This document shows, piece by piece, positions 1-8,022 of a DNA stretch of 10,550 bases. Numbering within the stretch: position 1 is the first letter of the stretch; every line of letters begins with the position of its first letter. The translations under genes and the position numbers were made by a program. The notes under the pieces are model-generated. The model had not been told where the DNA came from. It did no database searches and saw only the letters and a list, made by a program, of their open reading frames with translations. Where the stretch lies: positions 18,109 through 28,658 of the forward strand of contig DKBB01000311.1 in assembly GCA_002451015.1 (NCBI GenBank), read 5' to 3'. This stretch comes from Acidobacteria bacterium UBA6911. GTDB taxonomy: Bacteria > Acidobacteriota > UBA6911.

Positions 1-1
1 A

Positions 2-121
2 CACTTCTCCATTGTGAAATGCAGCGGATTATTCCCCGGGGGCACTGTTTTTAACATTCCTGGTGCAGACGAATTGGTTCCGGCACGTTTTTTCAAAGAT
101 TTCCTGGACAGTTTTCACTGA
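2..121 (+). CDS. Possible C-terminal fragment of an upstream protein (partial)
   Basis: Of the three forward frames, only this one stays open from the left window edge to a TGA at 119-121, giving 39 residues. The other two hit stops by base 54. The translated end, with the stretch PGADELVPARFFKDFLDSFH, has a protein-like composition with charged and aromatic residues in an amphipathic pattern. It could be the C-terminus of a gene beginning outside the window. I do not recognise the family, and 39 codons could be open by chance, so this is a tentative call. Confidence 0.35.
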   Translation, partial: HFSIVKCSGLFPGGTVFNIPGADELVPARFFKDFLDSFH

Positions 122-156
122 ACATAACTCTTTTTATCCTGCCTTTTAGAAGCTTT

Positions 157-175
157 TTCGGTTTTTTGAACCGAA
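157..175. repeat. Perfect 7-bp inverted repeat (hairpin) upstream of the phosphatidyltransferase gene
   Basis: TTCGGTT at 157-163 is exactly complementary to AACCGAA at 169-175 around a five-base TTTTG loop. It lies between the stop of the possible upstream gene (119-121) and the start of the next gene (268). There is no T-run after the right arm on the + strand, so it is not a classical intrinsic terminator. It may be a transcript hairpin, an operator-like site or chance. The rest of 122-267 is AT-rich and shows no convincing promoter by eye. Confidence 0.35.
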
Positions 176-253
176 CACAATCTTCAACTGAAAAATATTT
201 CAGGCTCCTTTTTCCTGATCCCCTTCTGGCACCGTTTTCACATTACCCAATGA

Positions 254-259
254 AAGGAG
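254..259 (+). promoter_or_regulatory. Ribosome binding site deciding the phosphatidyltransferase start
   Basis: AAGGAG at 254-259 sits eight bases before the ATG at 268. This supports that start over the in-frame ATG at 250 and over earlier alternative start codons, none of which has an upstream purine-rich site. Confidence 0.75.
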
Positions 260-267
260 ATTACGAT

Positions 268-939
268 ATGAAAACCGATGCCAAACTGCACATTCGTGAG
301 AACGGAGGCCTGCTGGCGGTCCCCGAAAAGAAAGCCCTGAACTGGCTGGCCAGCCACATGCCCCAATGGATCCATTCAGATCACCTTACCCTGCTCGGCC
401 TGTCCGCCATGATAGGGGCCGGCGCCAGTTTCTGGATTTCCGGATTCTACAAACCGGCATTGATCATGGTCGTGGTCTTTCTTGCCCTGAACTGGTTTGG
501 GGACAGCCTGGACGGAACACTGGCACGCTTCCGCAACCGTCAGCGACCCCGCTACGGGTATTACGTGGACCATGTGATAGATCTGATCGGGACCGCTGCC
601 CTGCTCGGGGGAATGGCGTTTTCGGGTTACATGAGCCCGATTATCGCGATTGCACTGCTGGCCACATTTGCAATAGTTGAAGCGGAGGTGTTTCTTGCCA
701 CTCACGTGCAGCAGGTTTTTCGATTATCCACTTTCGGTTTCGGCCCGACGGAACTGCGCGTCCTTCTTTCGGCGGGAGCCCTGTACCTTATGGTCAATCC
801 TCTGGTTCAAATAGGCGGTCTCGGAACTTTCCTTCTTTTCGACGTTGGCGGAGTCTTCTCAATAGCGGGTCTGATAACAGCCTTTACATTCTCGGCGATT
901 CGGAACACCCGCTCGCTGTATCACGCGGAAACACTCTAG
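268..939 (+). CDS. CDP-alcohol phosphatidyltransferase family membrane protein
   Basis: A 223-residue integral membrane enzyme expected to transfer a phosphoalcohol or phosphatidyl group from a CDP-linked donor to an alcohol acceptor at the cytoplasmic membrane, with release of CMP. The complete family signature is visible: D79-x2-D82-G83-x2-A86-R87, then G97-x3-D101-x3-D105. These are the four aspartates that bind the metal and the CDP moiety. About five to six hydrophobic segments lie around it, near residues 38-58, 62-80, 101-150 (two segments), 168-185 and 195-215. Length is usual for the family. The start at 268 is set by the AAGGAG site. It is the first gene of a tight three-gene run: the GtrA-like gene begins 42 bases downstream. 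The acceptor alcohol (glycerol phosphate, inositol phosphate, serine or other) cannot be read from the sequence, so no gene symbol is given. Confidence 0.88.
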   Translation: MKTDAKLHIRENGGLLAVPEKKALNWLASHMPQWIHSDHLTLLGLSAMIGAGASFWISGFYKPALIMVVVFLALNWFGDSLDGTLARFRNRQRPRYGYYVDHVIDLIGTAALLGGMAFSGYMSPIIAIALLATFAIVEAEVFLATHVQQVFRLSTFGFGPTELRVLLSAGALYLMVNPLVQIGGLGTFLLFDVGGVFSIAGLITAFTFSAIRNTRSLYHAETL

Positions 940-981
940 AAAAACAGTGAAACCGGTTGTTTACCTGCTGGAGCGAGCAAT

Positions 982-1425
982 ATGCGGAAATATGATCCAA
1001 TACCCTCGACCATGAAACGATGGCTGATGTTTAATTCCGTCGGGGCCATCGGGTTTTTCGTTCACATGGGCACACTCACTCTACTCGAGTTATGTTTTGG
1101 TCTGGGTTATTACCTGGCATCCATCGTGGCGGTTGAAACGGCGATTGTGCACAACTTCTTCTGGCACGAACGATGGACCTGGGCGGATCGCCGTCGGATG
1201 TCGAAAAATCCCGCAATCTTACGATTTTTTTATTTTCACCTGGCAAACGGCATGGTGTCGCTCACGGGAATCGTTATTCTGGTTCCCATTTTCGTGGAAA
1301 ACCTGGCTCTCGACTCCAGGGCGGCAAATGTCCTTTCCATCGCACTGTGTTCCGTTGTCAATTTCCTGGCAGGTGATCGTATTGTTTTCCGTTCCAATAA
1401 AACGCAAATTGACTCAGGAGAGTGA
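982..1425 (+). CDS. GtrA family membrane protein
   Basis: A 147-residue protein with four predicted membrane helices (about residues 15-37, 41-61, 82-105 and 114-136), the length and topology of the GtrA/DPMS family. The conserved loop after helix 2, NFFWHERWTW at residues 58-67, is characteristic, as are the glycine near residue 21 in helix 1 and the asparagine in helix 4 (N127). GtrA proteins are proposed to flip undecaprenyl-phosphate-linked sugars across the cytoplasmic membrane, or to assist glycosyltransferases of O-antigen, teichoic acid or arabinogalactan modification. A GGAG at 970-973 lies eight bases before the ATG. The gene lies 42 bases after the phosphatidyltransferase gene and its stop is three bases before the next start, so co-transcription is very likely. 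No glycosyltransferase is adjacent within the window, so the sugar substrate is unknown. Confidence 0.85.
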   Translation: MRKYDPIPSTMKRWLMFNSVGAIGFFVHMGTLTLLELCFGLGYYLASIVAVETAIVHNFFWHERWTWADRRRMSKNPAILRFFYFHLANGMVSLTGIVILVPIFVENLALDSRAANVLSIALCSVVNFLAGDRIVFRSNKTQIDSGE

Positions 1426-1428
1426 AGC

Positions 1429-2436
1429 ATGTATCCCAAGCATCGAAAAAAAGGATCCTGGATGCTGCTAATGCTGGCCGGCCTGCTGTTGTACCCGGTT
1501 ACAGAAATCCAGGCCGCAGTTCTGAAGCCCGAAACGATAGAAGCCTGGAACGATTATGTTGAAGCGACGGAAGCCCGTATCGAGCATGAACTAAATTCAA
1601 ATAATGGTTTTCTTATTGGAGATTTTGATAAGAATATTAATGTATCGCATGAACAAAACGACCTGCTGACCGGAAATATTCCCATCGATTCAATGGAGTC
1701 CAAGGACGAAAACACCCGACGGATAAATGTCCCAAAAGGAAGGATACATCACTGGCGGGGAGGCATCTTTATTCCCGGCGTAACTCTCGATTACGTTCTA
1801 TCCAGGGTTGAAAATCCCGTTCCAACCGACATGCAACAGGAGGACGTGCTTGAATCCCAGATCCTGGGTCGGTCTCCGGGATACCTCAAGCTTTTTCTGA
1901 AACTGCAGCGGTCGAAAATCGTCACGGTCGTATACAACACGGAACATATGGTCCATTTTCAGCGTCACGGTCCGCGCAGGGCTTCCAGCAGCAGTGTTGC
2001 CACAAAAATAGCCGAGGTCGAACGACTCGACGGGGGTCTGGAGCGTGAAAAACCCATTGGAAATGACCACGGATTCCTCTGGAGGATAAACTCGTACTGG
2101 CGTTATGAGGAAACAGACGGCGGTGTTATCGTGGAATGCGAATCGATTACGCTCAGCCGGTCCATTCCCTCGATTCTCGATCTTCTTGTCAGCCCCATTA
2201 TTAATAAAGTGGCCCGCGAATCCATGGAAAGAACTCTGGTATCGATGCGCACCCGTATGACAAAAGAGACACAAAACATGCAGGAATCGGCAGACAATGC
2301 ATCCAAAGCCGATACCCGCAAAAAGGAACAAGCGGTCACGCGTCTTTATCCAGTGCCGCACGGGTTGTTGTGGGCTCGATCAGGGAAAATGCAACCAGGC
2401 TACCAATCGCTACCGCCATCAGCAGCGTGGCTATAA
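1429..2436 (+). CDS. Exported uncharacterised protein, possibly START/SRPBCC-like
   Basis: A 335-residue protein with a clear signal peptide: basic residues 4-8, a hydrophobic core at 11-24 and a probable cleavage after residue 29 (motif IQA). The AGGAG at 1416-1420 fixes the ATG at 1429. Residues about 105-275 form the conserved-looking core, with GRIHHWRGGIFIPG (104-117), KIVTVVYNTEH (163-173) and the stretch from GNDHGFLW to ECESITLSR (211-244). From memory these motifs recur in uncharacterised acidobacterial proteins, and the pattern resembles a lipid-binding helix-grip (START-like) fold; this is inference. Position as third gene after two membrane-lipid genes suggests a periplasmic envelope role. 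An unusually AT-rich patch encodes residues 55-75. The last 33 residues (303-335) are encoded antisense to the 3' end of the kinase gene and look non-conserved, so the natural end may be shorter or altered by a frameshift. Confidence 0.72.
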   Translation: MYPKHRKKGSWMLLMLAGLLLYPVTEIQAAVLKPETIEAWNDYVEATEARIEHELNSNNGFLIGDFDKNINVSHEQNDLLTGNIPIDSMESKDENTRRINVPKGRIHHWRGGIFIPGVTLDYVLSRVENPVPTDMQQEDVLESQILGRSPGYLKLFLKLQRSKIVTVVYNTEHMVHFQRHGPRRASSSSVATKIAEVERLDGGLEREKPIGNDHGFLWRINSYWRYEETDGGVIVECESITLSRSIPSILDLLVSPIINKVARESMERTLVSMRTRMTKETQNMQESADNASKADTRKKEQAVTRLYPVPHGLLWARSGKMQPGYQSLPPSAAWL

Positions 2437-3859
2437 TGGCATGCATCGTATGGATCCGGATGGCCGTTATCGCCAGGACTGTCACGAACAGCCAGTCGGC
2501 TCCACGGATCCACCGGTATACCTTGTGCCTCTGATGGGCAAGTTCAGCGATATAGAAGCGGGAGGTGAACCAGAGGTGCAGTCGCAAATTGGCGGCAATC
2601 CCCACGGCAATCAACAGTGGAAAGAACAGAAGGGAACCTTCGATCCCGCCCAGCCACCCTTTTACCCTCCATTGAGGATAGAGCATCCCGTAATACCCGA
2701 AACCGGCAACGGCTTGATGGAACTGCCACCACCAGAGCGGATGGAGTCGGGGATGTTCAGTGGGAACAGTTTCTCCGGAAGACAGGGATGGGTTCGGAAG
2801 CGTGCTTTGAGTGTTGCCGACGAACTCAAGTTCCCCAAGGAGAGTTTGTATGTCTGGATAGCGTTCTTCGGGTCGCTTGCGCAAACAACGGCGGATAACA
2901 GCCTCCAGATTCCCGGGTATCGGTGGGTCTGTCTTGTCGAAATCGGGCAACTCTCCTTCAAGAATGCGCGCAATTGTGGCTATGGAATCTCCTGATCCGA
3001 AGGGATGTTTTCCGGAAACCAGTTCGTAAAGAAGTACACCGAAAGAAAAGATGTCGGTGCGGAAATCCACTTCGGATCCCAGCAGCTGCTCAGGAGATGC
3101 ATACGCCGGGGTTCCCAGGAACATTCCCGTGCGGGTCAAATGCGCATCCGCTTCGTTCTGATCTCCCTCCCGGATCCTGGCCAGTCCGAAATCCAGGATC
3201 TTAATGTTTCCATTATCGGCCAGCATGATGTTTTCAGGCTTGAGGTCCCTGTGAACAATGCCCTGTTCATGCGCGCTCTCCAGTGCTCTGCCTATCTTTA
3301 AAGCGATTTTCAGTCGCGTTTCCATCGACAGGGGTGGACCGTTCAGGACTTCCCGAAGCGTTCGGCCGCTTACGTATTCCGATATTATGAACAGATCTCC
3401 TTCGAACTCTTCCAGGGAGTATACCGTTGCAATGCCCGGATGTGAAAGCCTGGCGGCAGCCCGTGCCTCCCGTTTGAGCCGCTCCCGCTGTTGTGTATCC
3501 TTAACAAAATATTTCGAAAGCATCTTGATCGCCACCCTGCGATCGAGCCGCTTGTCATATGCCTGATACACAATGCCCATGCCTCCCCGCCCGATTTTCC
3601 CGGTTATCGTATACGGACCCAGCTGTTTATTTTCCGGCAAGTCCTCCATTTCGTCGTCCAGGAGTTCGGAGAGTGCACGGAAAGCGGGTTTTTCAAGAAA
3701 GCTGTCGTTGTCGTGGCGCGCGAGAAGAGCTTCAACCTCCTTTTTTAAATCTGGATCGTCCTGACATTCTTTCTCTACGAAAGCGGCACGACCGGAATCG
3801 TCCTTCTCGACAGCCTCTTCGAATATGTTTTTAAGCCGCTGCCAGCGCTCAGTATTCAC
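2336..3859 (-). CDS. PknB-type serine/threonine protein kinase with C-terminal membrane domain
   Basis: A 507-residue Hanks-type kinase that phosphorylates Ser/Thr on proteins. Residues 1-75 are the charged leader typical of kinases paired with TIGR02999 sigma factors. The kinase domain spans about 82-345. It has the glycine loop GRGGMG (90-95), VAIK with K112, the helix-C glutamate E131, HRD with D205, K207 and N210, DFG with D223, and SPE (255-257) at the APE site, so it should be active. Residues 375-496 form a hydrophobic module with about three helices (near 408-427, 454-470 and 472-495). This places the kinase at the inner face of the membrane instead of fusing it to the TPR, WD40 or PASTA repeats seen in many relatives. 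Translation starts at a GTG (3859-3857) inside the end of the sigma factor gene, an 11-bp overlap that implies translational coupling. The 3' end overlaps the convergent exported-protein gene by 101 bp. Confidence 0.9.
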   Translation of the reverse strand: MNTERWQRLKNIFEEAVEKDDSGRAAFVEKECQDDPDLKKEVEALLARHDNDSFLEKPAFRALSELLDDEMEDLPENKQLGPYTITGKIGRGGMGIVYQAYDKRLDRRVAIKMLSKYFVKDTQQRERLKREARAAARLSHPGIATVYSLEEFEGDLFIISEYVSGRTLREVLNGPPLSMETRLKIALKIGRALESAHEQGIVHRDLKPENIMLADNGNIKILDFGLARIREGDQNEADAHLTRTGMFLGTPAYASPEQLLGSEVDFRTDIFSFGVLLYELVSGKHPFGSGDSIATIARILEGELPDFDKTDPPIPGNLEAVIRRCLRKRPEERYPDIQTLLGELEFVGNTQSTLPNPSLSSGETVPTEHPRLHPLWWWQFHQAVAGFGYYGMLYPQWRVKGWLGGIEGSLLFFPLLIAVGIAANLRLHLWFTSRFYIAELAHQRHKVYRWIRGADWLFVTVLAITAIRIHTMHAIIATLLMAVAIGSLVAFSLIEPTTTRAALDKDA

Positions 3860-4421
3860 TGTTTTTTTCCATCTCCCTTTTCAGCCAGGCCTTCGCCATG
3901 CTCCAGCTGCGTTTGACGGTTACGGGGGACGAACCCATGACACCGGCAGTCTCCTCAACCGTCAAACCGCCGAAAAACCGAAGTTCCACAATCCGCGCAA
4001 GCTTTGGATCCTGTTTCTCCAAATTTCCCAATACCTGATGCAACAACAGCAGGTCGATCGACTCTTCTCCTCCGGATGGTATGTTTTCGCTGAGACTGAC
4101 GCGCGCCCGGGATCCGCCTCTCTTTTTTGCCGTTTTGGCCCGCGCTTTCTCCACCAGGATTTCCCTCATTGCGTTTGCCGCTATGGCGCAAAAATGCGCC
4201 CGGTTCCGCCAGGCATGCGATTTCTCCTTCATCAGCCTGAGGTACGCTTCGTTTACGAGTGCTGTCGCCTGCAGGGTTTGCGGCCCTCTTTTTTCCCTGG
4301 CCATATACCATCGGGCTAATTTTCGGAGCTCTTCATAGACTTCCGGCATCAAACGCGATAAATGCAACGCAGATGTTTGGGGGTCCTTTCCAGGCTCTCC
4401 TGTTTCATCAGGTTGTTTCAT
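3849..4421 (-). CDS. ECF-type RNA polymerase sigma factor, TIGR02999-like
   Basis: A 190-residue sigma factor that would direct RNA polymerase to a specific promoter set. Sigma region 2 covers about residues 20-97, with LQATALVNEAYLRL (50-63), RNRAHF (72-77) and KKRGG (99-103), a pattern I know from the TIGR02999 subgroup common in Acidobacteriota and Planctomycetes. Sigma region 4 covers 125-185, with VELRFFGGLTVEE (145-157) and a helix-turn-helix ending in TVKRSWSMAKAWL (168-180). I chose the ATG at 4421 because AAGG (4434-4431) lies nine bases upstream. The in-frame ATG at 4442 has no such site, and residues encoded further upstream look non-conserved. The gene is first in an operon with the Ser/Thr kinase, overlapping its GTG start. 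No anti-sigma gene is visible; by analogy with other sigma/kinase pairs, the kinase may control sigma activity by phosphorylation. Confidence 0.9.
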   Translation of the reverse strand: MKQPDETGEPGKDPQTSALHLSRLMPEVYEELRKLARWYMAREKRGPQTLQATALVNEAYLRLMKEKSHAWRNRAHFCAIAANAMREILVEKARAKTAKKRGGSRARVSLSENIPSGGEESIDLLLLHQVLGNLEKQDPKLARIVELRFFGGLTVEETAGVMGSSPVTVKRSWSMAKAWLKREMEKNSEY

Positions 4422-4430
4422 AATGCTGTA

Positions 4431-4434
4431 CCTT
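4431..4434 (-). promoter_or_regulatory. Ribosome binding site of the sigma factor gene
   Basis: Read on the - strand, this is AAGG followed by nine bases and then the ATG at 4421. It favours the 190-residue form over longer in-frame alternatives. Confidence 0.5.
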
Positions 4435-4772
4435 AGGGGCATATTAAACCGAAACTCATAATATATTTCTATGGAAAATAAAAAAGGAGCGAAACAGTGC
4501 GGCCGTGCCGGTTTTGCCCGGTCCCCGTTTCCATTTCGGAACCTTCCGTTATTCCCTTTTTGTCGTTTGGATTTAGAAGTCTTCGGTGCGATTCCCACTC
4601 GCTTTATGATACTCTGGCAAAAAAGGCAGCCTGTGGTGAAAGCCATGAATCAGGCACCTTTTCTTTGGAGTATTGAATCTTCAACTTTTTATTATGATGC
4701 CAATGGAAATACCACCGGTGTCGTGATTCTATCGTCGCATCACATGGAATCATTCACTCGTGGATACAAAAC

Positions 4773-4778
4773 AGGAGA
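4773..4778 (+). promoter_or_regulatory. Ribosome binding site that shifts the DinB-like start to GTG
   Basis: AGGAGA at 4773-4778 directly abuts an ATG at 4779, leaving no spacer, but is six bases from an in-frame GTG at 4785. Normal spacing therefore favours the GTG, two codons inside the longest open frame. Confidence 0.6.
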
Positions 4779-4784
4779 ATGGTT

Positions 4785-5270
4785 GTGAAAAAGGATGAAT
4801 TCCACCAATACGTCATGGACAGCTTTCGCCCCGCCGAATCCCTTTTGAAAATGATCCCCGAGGACAAATTAGACTGGAAACCGGCAGCCGAATTCATGTC
4901 CGTGGGACAGTTGATCTGTCATCTGTGCGACGGTGGCATCGGAGAAGCATTGCGCAAAACAATCAGCAGTGATTGGCCCAGCCCCGAAGAGCTGGAGGCA
5001 TCGATGAAACAGGAAATGCCTGCCTGTAGCGTCGAGGAAGCGCTTGACAAACTAGAAACCGACAGGAATGTTCTAAAAGAAACATTATCCCAAGTCACAG
5101 AGGAAGACTTTGAGAACAAACTCGTTTCTGTTCCATGGGGTTGGGAGGCCAAGGTGGAAATGATGGCGCTTCAGTTTCTGTCGCACTTCTTTCACCACAA
5201 AATGCAACTTTTCATGTATCTGAAACTACTGGGATTCCCAGTGAATACGACGACCCTCTATTTCGGATAG
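4785..5270 (+). CDS. DinB/YfiT-like four-helix-bundle protein
   Basis: A 161-residue cytosolic protein with the size and pattern of the DinB/DfsB superfamily, which are four-helix bundles binding a divalent metal through three histidines. The likely ligands are H46 in the ICHLCDGG segment (44-51) and the H134-x3-H138 pair in HFFHHKMQLF (134-143). The segment around residues 30-46 (DW-x-P, then SVGQLICHL) matches the usual pattern before the first ligand. Members include thiol-dependent transferases and proteins of unknown function; the substrate cannot be inferred here. The start is GTG at 4785 on ribosome-site spacing, with ATG at 4779 as the alternative. It stands about 100 bases before the GH3 gene on the same strand. 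That gap contains no clear terminator, so they may be co-transcribed. Confidence 0.82.
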   Translation: MKKDEFHQYVMDSFRPAESLLKMIPEDKLDWKPAAEFMSVGQLICHLCDGGIGEALRKTISSDWPSPEELEASMKQEMPACSVEEALDKLETDRNVLKETLSQVTEEDFENKLVSVPWGWEAKVEMMALQFLSHFFHHKMQLFMYLKLLGFPVNTTTLYFG

Positions 5271-5370
5271 CCGGGGTGCATAGAGACCGGAAAACATTAG
5301 AAGAAAATCGAATCCGTGCCGATTAACTCTCAAGTGTGTGTGCAAATGCTTCGTTGAATGTTTCCATGCC

Positions 5371-7977
<2,607 letters not shown>

Positions 7978-7991
7978 AGAACTCCAACCGT

Positions 7992-8022
7992 AGCGGAGCT
8001 TTTTTCCGAAAATAAAGCCGCT
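7992..8022. terminator. Hairpin between convergent genes, possible shared terminator
   Basis: AGCGG (7992-7996) pairs with CCGCT (8018-8022). After a two-base bulge (AG, 7997-7998), CTTT (7999-8002) pairs with AAAG (8014-8017), giving a nine-bp interrupted stem. A shorter alternative, CTCC (7982-7985) with GGAG (7995-7998) followed by six T (8000-8005), would be a weak intrinsic terminator for the GH3 gene. The element fills the 44-bp gap between the stop codons of the two convergent genes, the expected place for termination in both directions. Confidence 0.4.

Larger units (their letters stand above)
4422..4784. other. 363-bp divergent intergenic region between sigma factor and DinB-like genes
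   Basis: This stretch separates two outward-facing genes and should hold both promoters. The part next to the sigma gene (4441-4490) is strongly AT-rich, as expected for its promoter, but I cannot fix -35 and -10 boxes. On the + strand, TATGAT at 4693-4698 looks like a -10 box; the nearest -35-like TTGAAT (4673-4678) is only 14 bases away, too close for a normal sigma-70 promoter. A 105-codon + strand frame (4471-4788) crosses the region but shows no convincing protein features or ribosome site and runs into the DinB-like gene, so I do not call it. Confidence 0.5.

Noticed and set aside
30..40. CCCCGGGG palindrome
   Set aside because: It is short, lies in a possibly coding region and shows no repeat elsewhere in the window.
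951..958. AACCGGTT palindrome between the first two operon genes
   Set aside because: An eight-base palindrome in a 42-bp gap is expected by chance and has no T-run or partner copy.
1798..2361. 187-codon - strand open frame
   Set aside because: It is antisense to the exported-protein gene, which has a signal peptide, a ribosome site and an operon position.
2297..2995. 232-codon + strand open frame
   Set aside because: It runs antisense through the 3' end of the kinase gene, whose product is clear. Its translation lacks domain-like patterns.
4500..4514. GC-rich CGGC/GCCG hairpin followed by GTTTT, as a terminator
   Set aside because: The stem is only four bp with a short T-run, and no gene ends immediately upstream on that strand.
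4422..4646. N-terminal extension of the sigma factor gene to 4646
   Set aside because: The extra residues do not resemble sigma factors, and the ribosome site favours ATG 4421.
4673..4698. TTGAAT...TATGAT as a sigma-70 promoter for the DinB-like gene
   Set aside because: The 14-base spacer is too short for a standard promoter. It is mentioned only as a weak candidate in the intergenic entry.
4471..4788. 105-codon + strand open frame in the divergent intergenic region
   Set aside because: It has no ribosome site, begins in the likely sigma promoter area, overlaps the DinB-like start and shows no recognisable protein pattern.
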